From Gracilibacillus massiliensis (GTDB taxonomy: Bacteria; Bacillota; Bacilli; Bacillales; Amphibacillaceae): a stretch of DNA of 64,000 nt. Shown here piece after piece: positions 46,546 through 53,645 of this stretch; within the stretch, counting starts at the first letter, position 1; each line of letters begins with the position of its first letter. The position numbers were made by a program, and so were the translations under genes. The notes under the pieces are model-generated. The model saw nothing but the letters and a program-made list of their open reading frames with translations, had not been told where the DNA came from and ran no database searches. The stretch spans positions 806,001 through 870,000 of the forward strand of contig NZ_CZRP01000013.1 in NCBI RefSeq assembly GCF_001458115.1, in the 5' to 3' direction.

Positions 46546-46720
46546 TATCGCTATAGTATAGGGGTATAGTTGGGATTGCTGTGGAGAACATGAATACCTT
46601 TATTCATAGAATCATTCTTACTTACACTTGTTTGAGTTTCTGTCATGTCTTATCCTCACCTTCATTTTAATCTATTATATAGGTGAATCTTATAATCACT
46701 TATATAATAATCTAATTATC

Positions 46721-47596
46721 TCACTTCACTTCTTGAGTTATTAATTGGGATAATATATTTTCAACTTCTTCACCAATTTCCTCATTTTTCAAAGCAAACT
46801 CAATTGTCGTTTTTATGAAACCTATTTTTTCCCCAACATCATGTCGTGTACCTTCAAAATCATAAGCAAACACTCGCTGAATTTGATTTAACATTTGTAT
46901 AGAGTCTGTAATCTGAATTTCACCACCGGCACCTACTTCATGCTTTTCTAGAAATCTAAAAATCTGCGGAGTTAGAATATATCGTCCCATAATTGCTAGA
47001 TTGGATGGTGCGATGCCTCGTTCAGGTTTCTCAACAAAATTATTTACTTGGTAACGCCGGCCATCACTTTGACCTGGATCAATAATTCCATAACGATGCG
47101 TTTCTTCATTAGATACCTGTTGCACACCGATTACGGAGGATTCCGTTTCTTCATACTGGGTCATTAATTGTTTTAAACAAGGAGTATTGCTTTCAACAAT
47201 GTCATCCCCCAACAGTACAGCAAATGGTTCATCACCTATAAATTTTCGCGCACACCATATGGCATGTCCTAATCCCTTAGGTTCTTTTTGTCTTATGTAA
47301 TGAATATCAACTTTTGCTGGTTGTTGAGCTTTCTCTAACAATTCATATTTCCCTTTTTTTAATAAATTATCTTCTAATTCAAAGTTATTATCGAAGTGAT
47401 CTTCTATTGCTCTTTTACCTTTTCCAGTTACAATAATAATGTCTTCTATACCTGAAGCCACAGCTTCTTCGATTATGTATTGAATCGTCGGTTTATCGAC
47501 AATCGGCAGCATTTCCTTAGGCATTGCTTTTGTCGCTGGTAAAAAACGTGTCCCTAACCCTGCTGCCGGGATAATCGCTTTTCTTACTTTTTTCAT
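46721..47596 (-). CDS. galU: UTP-glucose-1-phosphate uridylyltransferase, copy 2
   Basis: 291 residues from ATG 47596. It has the same motifs as the copy at 22324-23202 ([39 protein letters not shown]) and very high overall identity by eye, with differences mainly in the last third. It sits between the YwqE-like phosphatase and the dead ugd. It probably feeds UDP-glucose into the polysaccharide. Confidence 0.93.
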   Translation of the reverse strand: MKKVRKAIIPAAGLGTRFLPATKAMPKEMLPIVDKPTIQYIIEEAVASGIEDIIIVTGKGKRAIEDHFDNNFELEDNLLKKGKYELLEKAQQPAKVDIHYIRQKEPKGLGHAIWCARKFIGDEPFAVLLGDDIVESNTPCLKQLMTQYEETESSVIGVQQVSNEETHRYGIIDPGQSDGRRYQVNNFVEKPERGIAPSNLAIMGRYILTPQIFRFLEKHEVGAGGEIQITDSIQMLNQIQRVFAYDFEGTRHDVGEKIGFIKTTIEFALKNEEIGEEVENILSQLITQEVK

Positions 47597-47680
47597 TAAA
47601 TTCCATCCCCCATAGTGATTAATAAACGTACATCTAAAATACACTTTTAAAAGTATATATCACTATATAGTACTTTTCAA

Positions 47681-48454
47681 CTAAAAAATACCTAAAATTT
47701 TCTTTTTCTTGATTTTTTCTGGAATATCTCCGACTACTGTATCACCATTGACTAAATATTGAGCATTTTCCATAAACCAATAAACCATCGATGTGCCGAA
47801 CTCGTCTTTTATAACGGTATGGGCTTCTTGCATAACAAATCCTCTACTTCTAGTATTATGCGCATCAGAGGCAATAAAATGTGTTAAATTTGCTTCAACA
47901 AGTTGTAAACTCAGTTTCTTAATTTTCTTACCAAAATGACCTGATAGACTTGCAGCCGTGACTTGTGTCAAGGTGCCATTACTAACAAGATCATATAAAA
48001 TATTCGGATTCTCCATGATTTCTTTATTACGTTCTGGGTGCACGATAATTGGTTTGATTTCTTGTAATTGCAAATCAAACATCAGTTGTTTTGTATAACG
48101 CGGAACATGGTTGGATGGAAGTTCCACGAATAAATATCCACTTGTATTGTTCAGTGGAAGTAGTTGTCCATTCTCTAAGTCGGTGATCATCTCTCCATTT
48201 ATTCGTGTTTCTTGGCCAGGTAGAATGGTGAGTGGTACATCTTCTTCTTGTAATCTATCATTCAATCGATTGACTGCTACGATTATATCTTCTTTATAGT
48301 TATCATAACTACCATTCAAATGATGTGGGGTGGCAATAATTGTGTTTATTCCTTGTGAAACGGCAGATTTCGCCATTGATACACTTTCTTCCATATGCTT
48401 TGCCCCATCATCTACTCCAGGTAGGATATGACAATGAATATCTATCATCTTCAT
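47681..48454 (-). CDS. ywqE: PHP-type phosphotyrosine phosphatase (YwqE/CpsB), intact
   Basis: 257 residues. All metal-binding motifs are present: MIDIHCHILPGVDDGAKH, IIATPHHLNG, ILPGQETRI, FVELPS, IIVHPERN and FIASDAHNTRS. The enzyme dephosphorylates the Tyr cluster of the cognate tyrosine kinase (YwqD-like, 49577-50269) and so sets the polymer chain length. It serves as the reference against which the two degenerate paralogues can be read. Confidence 0.93.
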   Translation of the reverse strand: MKMIDIHCHILPGVDDGAKHMEESVSMAKSAVSQGINTIIATPHHLNGSYDNYKEDIIVAVNRLNDRLQEEDVPLTILPGQETRINGEMITDLENGQLLPLNNTSGYLFVELPSNHVPRYTKQLMFDLQLQEIKPIIVHPERNKEIMENPNILYDLVSNGTLTQVTAASLSGHFGKKIKKLSLQLVEANLTHFIASDAHNTRSRGFVMQEAHTVIKDEFGTSMVYWFMENAQYLVNGDTVVGDIPEKIKKKKILGIF

Positions 48455-48614
48455 TCATCGCCTTTCTCATGTATGCTACTCAAGTCTCAGATCTCTATTA
48501 GAAGTATAACAGGTATGTATAGAAATGAAAATAGGAGAAAGTAGACGAGTTTTGTCGAAAAGGCTTCATTTTCTGTAAACTCTTACTATTTTCTCTATAT
48601 TAACTGTTATATTC

Positions 48615-49376
48615 TCAGATGATCCCCAAGATTTTTTTCTTTTTGATCCGTAATGGTTCTTCTCCTTGAATCATCTTCCCGTTTGCTAATAGATTCATAT
48701 TGTCTTGAAGTTCATATAGTTGCTCGATCGATATGTTTCGTTTTAATGTCTGCCAGGCTTGTTCGATATAATAGTTTTTCGTCTCTGTCGTATCCGAACC
48801 TATAAAATGCACTAAATTATGATGTAATAATTGCAGCGTCGTTTTTTGCAGTTTTTTACCTTTTTTTCCGATTAGACTTTTGGCACTCACTTGTACCAAT
48901 GCACCGTTTTTTACTAAACTATATAAGTTGTTGGGATCTTCTTGGATGATAGTATTTTTCTCTGGGTGAACGAGTATTGGTTTATACCCTTTTAACTGGA
49001 TGTCATAACAAAGCTGTTTCATGTAGGCAGGAATGTGGTCGTACATTAATTCGATCAACACATATTTGGGATCTTTTCCATGGATTAATAGGGTTTGGTT
49101 TTCTAACGCTTGTTCTAAATCTCCTGTGATTCGGATTGTCTGTGCGGCGGTTAGTGTAACATTTACTTTTTCTGTGATTAATTTCTCGTTTATTTTTTTT
49201 ACTAGGTTAATAACCGTATCTTTCTTTGTTTCTAGTTTCCCTTGTATGTATCTTGGTGCAGCGATGATTTCAGTAACGCCTGCTTTCTCTGCTTCTTTCG
49301 CTAACGCAATGGAAGAGGCGATATCTGAAACACTTTCTCTGTTAATCGGTAGAATATAAGGATTGATATCCAACAT
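48615..49376 (-). CDS. degenerate PHP-family (YwqE-like) paralogue, probable pseudoenzyme
   Basis: 253 residues, colinear with the intact YwqE just downstream. The metal motifs are replaced: IDIHCH by LDINPY, ATPHH by AAPRY, PGQE by AAQT, and SDAH by SDTT; HPE is retained. The C-terminal tail IKKKKILGI is almost identical in both. The frame is intact over its whole length, with a proper site AAAGGGTGG, so it is expressed but unlikely to be a phosphatase. Twin operator-like palindromes lie upstream, the same type as in the lasso locus. Confidence 0.82.
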   Translation of the reverse strand: MLDINPYILPINRESVSDIASSIALAKEAEKAGVTEIIAAPRYIQGKLETKKDTVINLVKKINEKLITEKVNVTLTAAQTIRITGDLEQALENQTLLIHGKDPKYVLIELMYDHIPAYMKQLCYDIQLKGYKPILVHPEKNTIIQEDPNNLYSLVKNGALVQVSAKSLIGKKGKKLQKTTLQLLHHNLVHFIGSDTTETKNYYIEQAWQTLKRNISIEQLYELQDNMNLLANGKMIQGEEPLRIKKKKILGII

Positions 49377-49413
49377 TCAAACCACCCTTTCATTTATATG
49401 AGACTTTAGTCTC

Positions 49414-49445
49414 GTTCTTTATAACGTTCGTTCTATATAAAGAAT
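49414..49445. promoter_or_regulatory. two adjacent operator-like palindromes ahead of the degenerate PHP paralogue
   Basis: GTTCTATATAAAGAAT (49430-49445) matches the GTTC-N8-GAAC sites of the lasso locus with one end base changed; GTTCTTTATAACGTTC (49414-49429) is a half-match directly beside it. They lie 38-69 bp before the ATG, with TATAAA on the minus strand in the second. Confidence 0.45.
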
Positions 49446-49535
49446 ATCATATTCGTTATAATTTGAAAAGGTTGAATTCAAGATAATTTATTTTTTTGAG
49501 TATTTTTTTAGAAATATTAGGTGAATATAACTAAA

Positions 49536-49573
49536 AAGACCTTTCGACGGATGTAATCTTGTCGAAAGGTCTT
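49536..49573 (-). terminator. intrinsic terminator after the tyrosine kinase gene
   Basis: AAGACCTTTCGAC and its perfect complement form a 13-bp stem with a 12-base loop, 3 bp after the kinase stop, followed on the minus strand by TTTTTAGTT. It separates the riboswitch-led unit from the PHP and glycosyltransferase genes. Confidence 0.85.
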
Positions 49574-49576
49574 CTT

Positions 49577-50269
49577 TTAATTTCCATAATAATAATAATG
49601 TCCTTTTTTCTGTTCACGGTCATTTAGAACAACACCTAATAGTTTCGCGTTTCCTACATCCAGTAATTCTTTCGCTTTTGTTGCTGCATCATATTCAGTC
49701 TGATTACTTCTGACTACCATTACAGCACCGTCACAAATATTGGCAAGAATTTGCGCATCGGTTACTGCTAGTACTGGTGGTGTATCAAATAGAACGAGAT
49801 CATAGTCTAAGGCTGCATTTGAAATCATCGTTTCCATTGCTTTTGAACCTAATAGTTCAGACGGATTTGGTGGAATCGGCCCACAGGATAATAGATCCAA
49901 TCCGGCTACATCACTATTAGCAATTGAGTCTGCTAGATTCGCTTCTCCTACCAATACACTACTTAAACCTTTGCGGTTATCGATACGGAAGGTATAGTGT
50001 AAGGTTGGTTTACGCATATCGGCATCGATTAGGAGTACCTTTTTTCCTTGTTGGGCGAAGACAATCGCTAGATTCGCAGTAGTGGATGACTTCCCTTCTG
50101 ATGGTCCAGAAGAGGTAACGAGCATAGTTTTCAACTCTCCATCGACCGAAGAAAATTGCAAGTTAGTACGAATCGTTTTATATTGTTCTGATATAGGAGA
50201 ACGCGGGTTCATTTTTGTAATTAAATGTCTAACATTCGCTAATTTAGACTGTTTTTTTCCTTTGGCCAT
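49577..50269 (-). CDS. ywqD: bacterial tyrosine kinase (YwqD/CpsD/CapB-like)
   Basis: 230 residues. Walker A SSGPSEGKSSTTAN, Walker A' LLIDADMRKPTLH and Walker B LVLFDTPP are typical of BY-kinases; the C-terminus GHYYYYGN is the Tyr cluster that is autophosphorylated. It needs the membrane modulator encoded just upstream, and the two genes overlap by 26 bp. It controls polymerisation and export of the polysaccharide and is reversed by the YwqE-like phosphatase. Confidence 0.93.
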   Translation of the reverse strand: MAKGKKQSKLANVRHLITKMNPRSPISEQYKTIRTNLQFSSVDGELKTMLVTSSGPSEGKSSTTANLAIVFAQQGKKVLLIDADMRKPTLHYTFRIDNRKGLSSVLVGEANLADSIANSDVAGLDLLSCGPIPPNPSELLGSKAMETMISNAALDYDLVLFDTPPVLAVTDAQILANICDGAVMVVRSNQTEYDAATKAKELLDVGNAKLLGVVLNDREQKKGHYYYYGN

Positions 50270-51011
50270 TTACGTTCCCCCTCTCTCTTTTTGAATTAAT
50301 CGCCGTAGGATTTCCCATGGTCGAGAGCATATCTTTTTCATCAATATGGGATACCACACCTAAGATCGGTAACTCTAATTTACTTTCTACATCTTGTTCG
50401 GTTTTGATCGTGTTATCTAAGTATTCCAATAAGAAGGCTAAACCTACCCCAACCATTGCCCCAAGCACGATCGCAATTGCGATATTTAGCATTGGCTTTG
50501 GATTAACTGGTGTTGGGTTCGCTGACACGACTGCTTCTGATAAGACACTTACGTTGTTTACGTTCATTAACTCTGGTAAAGCCTCACGGAAGACTTCCAC
50601 CGTTGTATTAGCAATTTCTGCTGCTATAGATGGATCGTAGTCTGTAGCAGTTAAAGTTACTACTTGTGAATTTTGAGAACTAGATAAAGATATTTTATTA
50701 CTTAATGCCCCAGCCGTGATTGTTAGATTCATTTCATCGACTACTTGATCAAGAATTCGGTTACTTTTAATGACATCATTATATGTATTGATAATTTCGA
50801 CATTAGAACGAATTTGATTGAGATCGACATTGCTTGCTTCATTAGTATCCTGATTCACAATAAATTGTGTACTAGATTGATAGCTTGGTGTTAAAATAAA
50901 AAAACTTATGATGGCACTTACTCCAGCTGCACCAATTACTAGTAAGATAATCAGTAACATACGTTTCTTGAGGACTTCAAATATTTCTTTCAGTGATATA
51001 GTTTCTTCCAT
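50244..51011 (-). CDS. ywqC: chain-length determinant / kinase modulator (Wzz, YwqC/CpsC-like)
   Basis: 255 residues from ATG 51011 (GGAGGTAACA upstream). Two membrane helices at about 20-40 and 175-195 flank an extracytoplasmic helical domain; PVNPKPMLNIAIAIVLG is the Pro-rich motif before the second helix. The cytoplasmic tail activates the tyrosine kinase encoded next. Confidence 0.93.
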   Translation of the reverse strand: MEETISLKEIFEVLKKRMLLIILLVIGAAGVSAIISFFILTPSYQSSTQFIVNQDTNEASNVDLNQIRSNVEIINTYNDVIKSNRILDQVVDEMNLTITAGALSNKISLSSSQNSQVVTLTATDYDPSIAAEIANTTVEVFREALPELMNVNNVSVLSEAVVSANPTPVNPKPMLNIAIAIVLGAMVGVGLAFLLEYLDNTIKTEQDVESKLELPILGVVSHIDEKDMLSTMGNPTAINSKRERGNVNGQRKKTV

Positions 51012-51180
51012 TACATTGTTACCTCCGAATATCATTCTTCATTTTATCTGATGAATTCTTGTTTGTACTTTCGGAACACACCATAATCGAAATTATAACA
51101 TAAACCTTTTCCATTTGACATAAAGGATTGGTATTTTTTTTGTGAAATTTTTGGTAAATATTGTTATGAGAGCAAATAAA

Positions 51181-51212
51181 CAAAGCCTATGCATGTATAT
51201 ACACAGGCTTTG
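51181..51212 (-). terminator. hairpin after the LuxR-type regulator gene
   Basis: CAAAGCCT and AGGCTTTG arms with a 16-base AT-rich loop that can extend the stem, then TTTATTTGC on the minus strand, 22 bp after the stop. It may let the regulator be transcribed more than the genes that follow. Confidence 0.6.
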
Positions 51213-51233
51213 ATTGATTAAAGTCTCACTTGA

Positions 51234-51863
51234 TTAGGATACTTGAAACCATTCATTTTTTAAAGCTGTAATAACAGCATTGGTACGGTCTGGCACTTCT
51301 AGTTTTCTCAAGATCGAACTAATGTGATTTTTGACCGTTTTGTCTGTGATGTATAATTTTTTACTGATGCGATTGTTACTGTAACCTTGTGTTAAAAGCT
51401 CCATTACTTCCCACTCACGGTTGGTGAAGACACCCACCGGTCGTTTGGCTTGACGCTTATGAATTTGACGATAATCCCCTAATAGAATCGGAGCAAGATC
51501 TTCATGTAAATAATGTCCACCTAATAAGATTTTCTTAATAGCATGTAGCAGTTCGTCTTTTTCCATTCCATTGAAGAAATAACCATGAAGATCCATTTTA
51601 AATAAGTTGGTGAGCTCGGGATGGTCAGGATTTTCTGTCCAAATGATCACTCGCTTATTATTATTGGCGTAACGTTGGATCAGTGGCATTGTGTCAGTCT
51701 GTGTGTCGATATCTATAATAAGAAGATCGATAATATAATCGTCGAGTTTCTCCTGTTGTTTCGGTTCGATTGCGATCACATCATAATTGATCAGTTGATT
51801 GGATAAAACCCCGACTAAGCCTTCTCTGTAGATCGACGCTTCTTTCATAACAGCAATACGCAT
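51234..51863 (-). CDS. LuxR/NarL-type response regulator with atypical receiver
   Basis: 209 residues from ATG 51863 with GGAGGGAA upstream; the frame to 52094 runs through a repeat element and is not coding. The C-terminal 65 residues are a LuxR HTH (FTNREWEVMELLTQGYSNNR, YITDKTVKNHISSILRKL). The receiver keeps the Asp in LLIIDIDT but lacks the acidic pair (VMKEAS in place of VxADDH) and the conserved Lys (GYFFNGM). Phosphorylation by a standard kinase is therefore doubtful. It is the first gene after the c-di-GMP riboswitch and probably controls the polysaccharide genes. Confidence 0.85.
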   Translation of the reverse strand: MRIAVMKEASIYREGLVGVLSNQLINYDVIAIEPKQQEKLDDYIIDLLIIDIDTQTDTMPLIQRYANNNKRVIIWTENPDHPELTNLFKMDLHGYFFNGMEKDELLHAIKKILLGGHYLHEDLAPILLGDYRQIHKRQAKRPVGVFTNREWEVMELLTQGYSNNRISKKLYITDKTVKNHISSILRKLEVPDRTNAVITALKNEWFQVS

Positions 51864-51889
51864 TATGATAAATTCCCTCCTTGTAATTA

Positions 51890-52092
51890 AGAAAAGCGTA
51901 GAGCGCCTGCTTAGAAACGTAGCGACTTCGGAATCGACTGAGATAAAGGAATCACTGAGAAAAGCGAACCGATGATGACTTTCACCTAAAGGCATAAGTG
52001 CGACTAAGCCTCTGGTTTCACCAATCGGCAAGTCTTCTTTATCGTAGGGCGATTTCGTGAAGTCGCCTAGTTTCTGGCGCTCGAAGCTAGAC
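51890..52092. repeat. palindromic dispersed-repeat-like element in the leader of the polysaccharide operon
   Basis: About 200 bp of GC-richer sequence. Its ends, GCGTAGAGCGCC and GGCGCTCGAAGC, and inner parts GCGACTTCGGAATCG and CGATTTCGTGAAGTCGC, are inverted to each other, so the whole could fold as a long hairpin. I recall similar elements between genes in Bacillaceae, but no second copy lies in this window. It stands between the riboswitch terminator and the regulator start and would lie in the mRNA leader. Confidence 0.55.
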
Positions 52093-52129
52093 ATGACGCC
52101 GCTTATATAAATTCTTCACTCATAAAAGA

Positions 52130-52160
52130 AGGCTATTTCTGCGTGCAACAGAAATAGCCT
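52130..52160 (-). terminator. expression-platform terminator of the c-di-GMP riboswitch
   Basis: AGGCTATTTCTG and its exact complement form a 12-bp stem with a 7-base loop, followed on the minus strand by TTCTTTTATG. It lies 18 bp after the aptamer, so ligand binding probably decides whether transcription goes on into the regulator gene. Confidence 0.85.
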
Positions 52161-52177
52161 AAAACGACGTAGTTATG

Positions 52178-52266
52178 ATTAGGTAACCAGGCGATCATAG
52201 GAAAGATTGTATTCGTTCCCTTAGACCCTAAGCTTTGCGTCCCGTTTTTTCAAACGGTTTGCCTTT
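52178..52266 (-). ncRNA. c-di-GMP-I (GEMM) riboswitch aptamer
   Basis: On the minus strand the sequence has the GEMM-I landmarks in order: AGGCAAACC, a short stem CCG...CGG with a GAAA-containing loop, GGGACGCAAAGC, then GGGTCTAAGG, CCTATGATCGCC and the closing TGGTTACCT. The invariant GACGCAAAGC and CUAAGG segments and the tetraloop are those of the type I class. A terminator follows at once. The controlled unit begins with the LuxR-type regulator and the YwqC/D genes, linking c-di-GMP to exopolysaccharide. Confidence 0.93.
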
Positions 52267-52694
52267 TTTCTATTTATGTAATTATCTACCTCTTATGATA
52301 CTGTTTTACTAGTTCAATTTCAATATAAAGTAAAAAGGTTTAGATAAAATGAATCTTTAGGTGGTTTAATTGGTAATTATTTGAAATTAGGTGGGTGATT
52401 TAGGGGGTGTCAGCTTGTTGCATTGTGTCGAATTAAGTTGGATTATGTTTGTTTATAGAAGAGGGTTTTCTTTCCTTGTTGTAATTTTTGATTTATTTTC
52501 GAGAAATCTTTAGGAAATTGTACCTTAATATGATACTGAGAGTATAGTGGATATTAATTTGGTTATTATTTTTTGTCATCTTTTGTGCGGTTTTAGCGTG
52601 GCGGGAGTTATATTGTCTTTATATTCGATATATCGAACACTTAAACGGTGTTATAATAACGGTACGAGATTTAAATGGAAAGGGTTTGAAAGAT
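52267..52694. other. gap between divergent units
   Basis: About 430 bp holding the promoter of the riboswitch transcript on the minus strand and that of the AbrB-like gene on the plus strand. A 64-codon plus frame (52547-52741) runs into the AbrB-like gene in another frame and looks non-coding. Confidence 0.4.
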
Positions 52695-53051
52695 ATGGAT
52701 TATGTTCACAAGAAAATCAGACGTATTTCAGTTTCTTCTAATCGCCAAATACGTATTCCTCAGGATTTTTGTGAGGCCACTAATATTCGAGATGAAGTAT
52801 TAGCTGAATTATTAAATAATAGACTTGTCATAAAGCCTGTTCATGAAGGATTCGGTGATTTCTCGGAAGAAATTCTTGCAGATCTTATTCAAGATGGATA
52901 CTCGATGGAGCAATTGCTTGAAGAATTTAAAATTCGTAAAGAGAAGCTTAAACCTGCTTTAAATGATTTAATTGCTGATGCCTATAGCCAAGACTATACT
53001 ACTGTTAAAGAACTTTTTTCTGACTTAAATGAAAATAGGGAACAGTCTTAG
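52695..53051 (+). CDS. AbrB/SpoVT-like DNA-binding protein
   Basis: 118 residues from ATG 52695; a TTG nine bases earlier lies too near the AAAGGG site. Residues 5-45 (KIRRISVSSNRQIRIPQDFC then VLAELLNNRLVIKPV) form the swapped-hairpin AbrB fold, as in transition-state and antitoxin regulators. The acidic helical C-terminus (FGDFSEEILADLIQDGYSME) is unlike MazE. No toxin gene follows. It is divergent from the riboswitch-led operon and may regulate it or the operon on its other side. Confidence 0.75.
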   Translation: MDYVHKKIRRISVSSNRQIRIPQDFCEATNIRDEVLAELLNNRLVIKPVHEGFGDFSEEILADLIQDGYSMEQLLEEFKIRKEKLKPALNDLIADAYSQDYTTVKELFSDLNENREQS

Positions 53052-53151
53052 CATCGAATTATTTTTGATGCTAGATAAATAGTTACTGTACTCTGTTTTT
53101 ATTTTTGATGGAAAATGGTGCTTCCTTTTAAGTTAAAAGTATTCCATCATT

Positions 53152-53409
53152 TCACTCATCATTATACAACTCTAAAAAATCCAAATCATATTCCCCTTCA
53201 AATATTAAAGGTTTATCGTCTTTGATAAGGTATTTCAGATTATCTCTCTTTCTTTCCAGTTCAGTTCTGATTGGTTTCTCAGCATTGGTTTGTTGATGAA
53301 TGGACTTATCTTCTGTATCGGTGATGATTGCCATAATAGTAATCGTGACTAAGCAGACTGATAAAGAGCCGATCGTAACAACTGTCCATTTTAGTAGTTT
53401 TTTTAGCAT
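53152..53409 (-). CDS. small membrane-anchored protein of unknown function
   Basis: 85 residues: KKLLKWT, one membrane helix (VVTIGSLSVCLVTITIMAII), then a charged external tail ending DFLELYNDE. GAGGGGGT lies upstream. I recognise no family. It lies after the glycan operon across the repeat array and could belong to it. Confidence 0.55.
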   Translation of the reverse strand: MLKKLLKWTVVTIGSLSVCLVTITIMAIITDTEDKSIHQQTNAEKPIRTELERKRDNLKYLIKDDKPLIFEGEYDLDFLELYNDE

Positions 53410-53497
53410 ATGGGCTACCCCCTCTTACTTTTTATGGTAAAGGATTCTGTGGTTAATCTCAAGTCTGAATTTCATCTTTTCATACCTGATTGAATTC

Positions 53498-53611
53498 TTC
53501 ACGGGAATTGTTTGATTCTTCACGGGAATTATCGTTCGCTTCACGGGAATTAGTGCTTTTTCCCGTGAAGCGAGGAACTTTTCCCGTGAAGAGGAGGGGA
53601 ATTCCCGTGAA
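53498..53611. repeat. array A: six copies of a 12-bp motif at 21-bp spacing, in head-to-head halves
   Basis: TTCACGGGAATT begins at 53498, 53519 and 53540; its complement (AATTCCCGTGAA or a close form) begins at 53558, 53579 and 53600. Steps are 21, 21, 18, 21, 21. The two halves are inverted, so the array is one large palindrome. It starts 35 bp after the glycoside-hydrolase-like gene. Most of it is repeated almost exactly in array B (60402-60557). Confidence 0.9.
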
Positions 53612-53645
53612 GAGCAAGTGGTTTCCTGTCTAGCTTTGATTTTTG

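Noticed and set aside
51864-52094. N-terminal extension of the LuxR-type regulator (77 extra residues)
   Set aside because: The extension runs through the palindromic repeat, and ATG 51863 has a strong GGAGGG site and begins the receiver fold.
52547-52741. 64-residue plus-strand frame with a hydrophobic start
   Set aside because: It overlaps the AbrB-like gene in another frame, has no ribosome binding site and no family likeness.
53498-53611. CRISPR array
   Set aside because: Repeat unit is only 12 bp, spacers are 9 bp and partly conserved, direction flips midway, and no cas genes are near.
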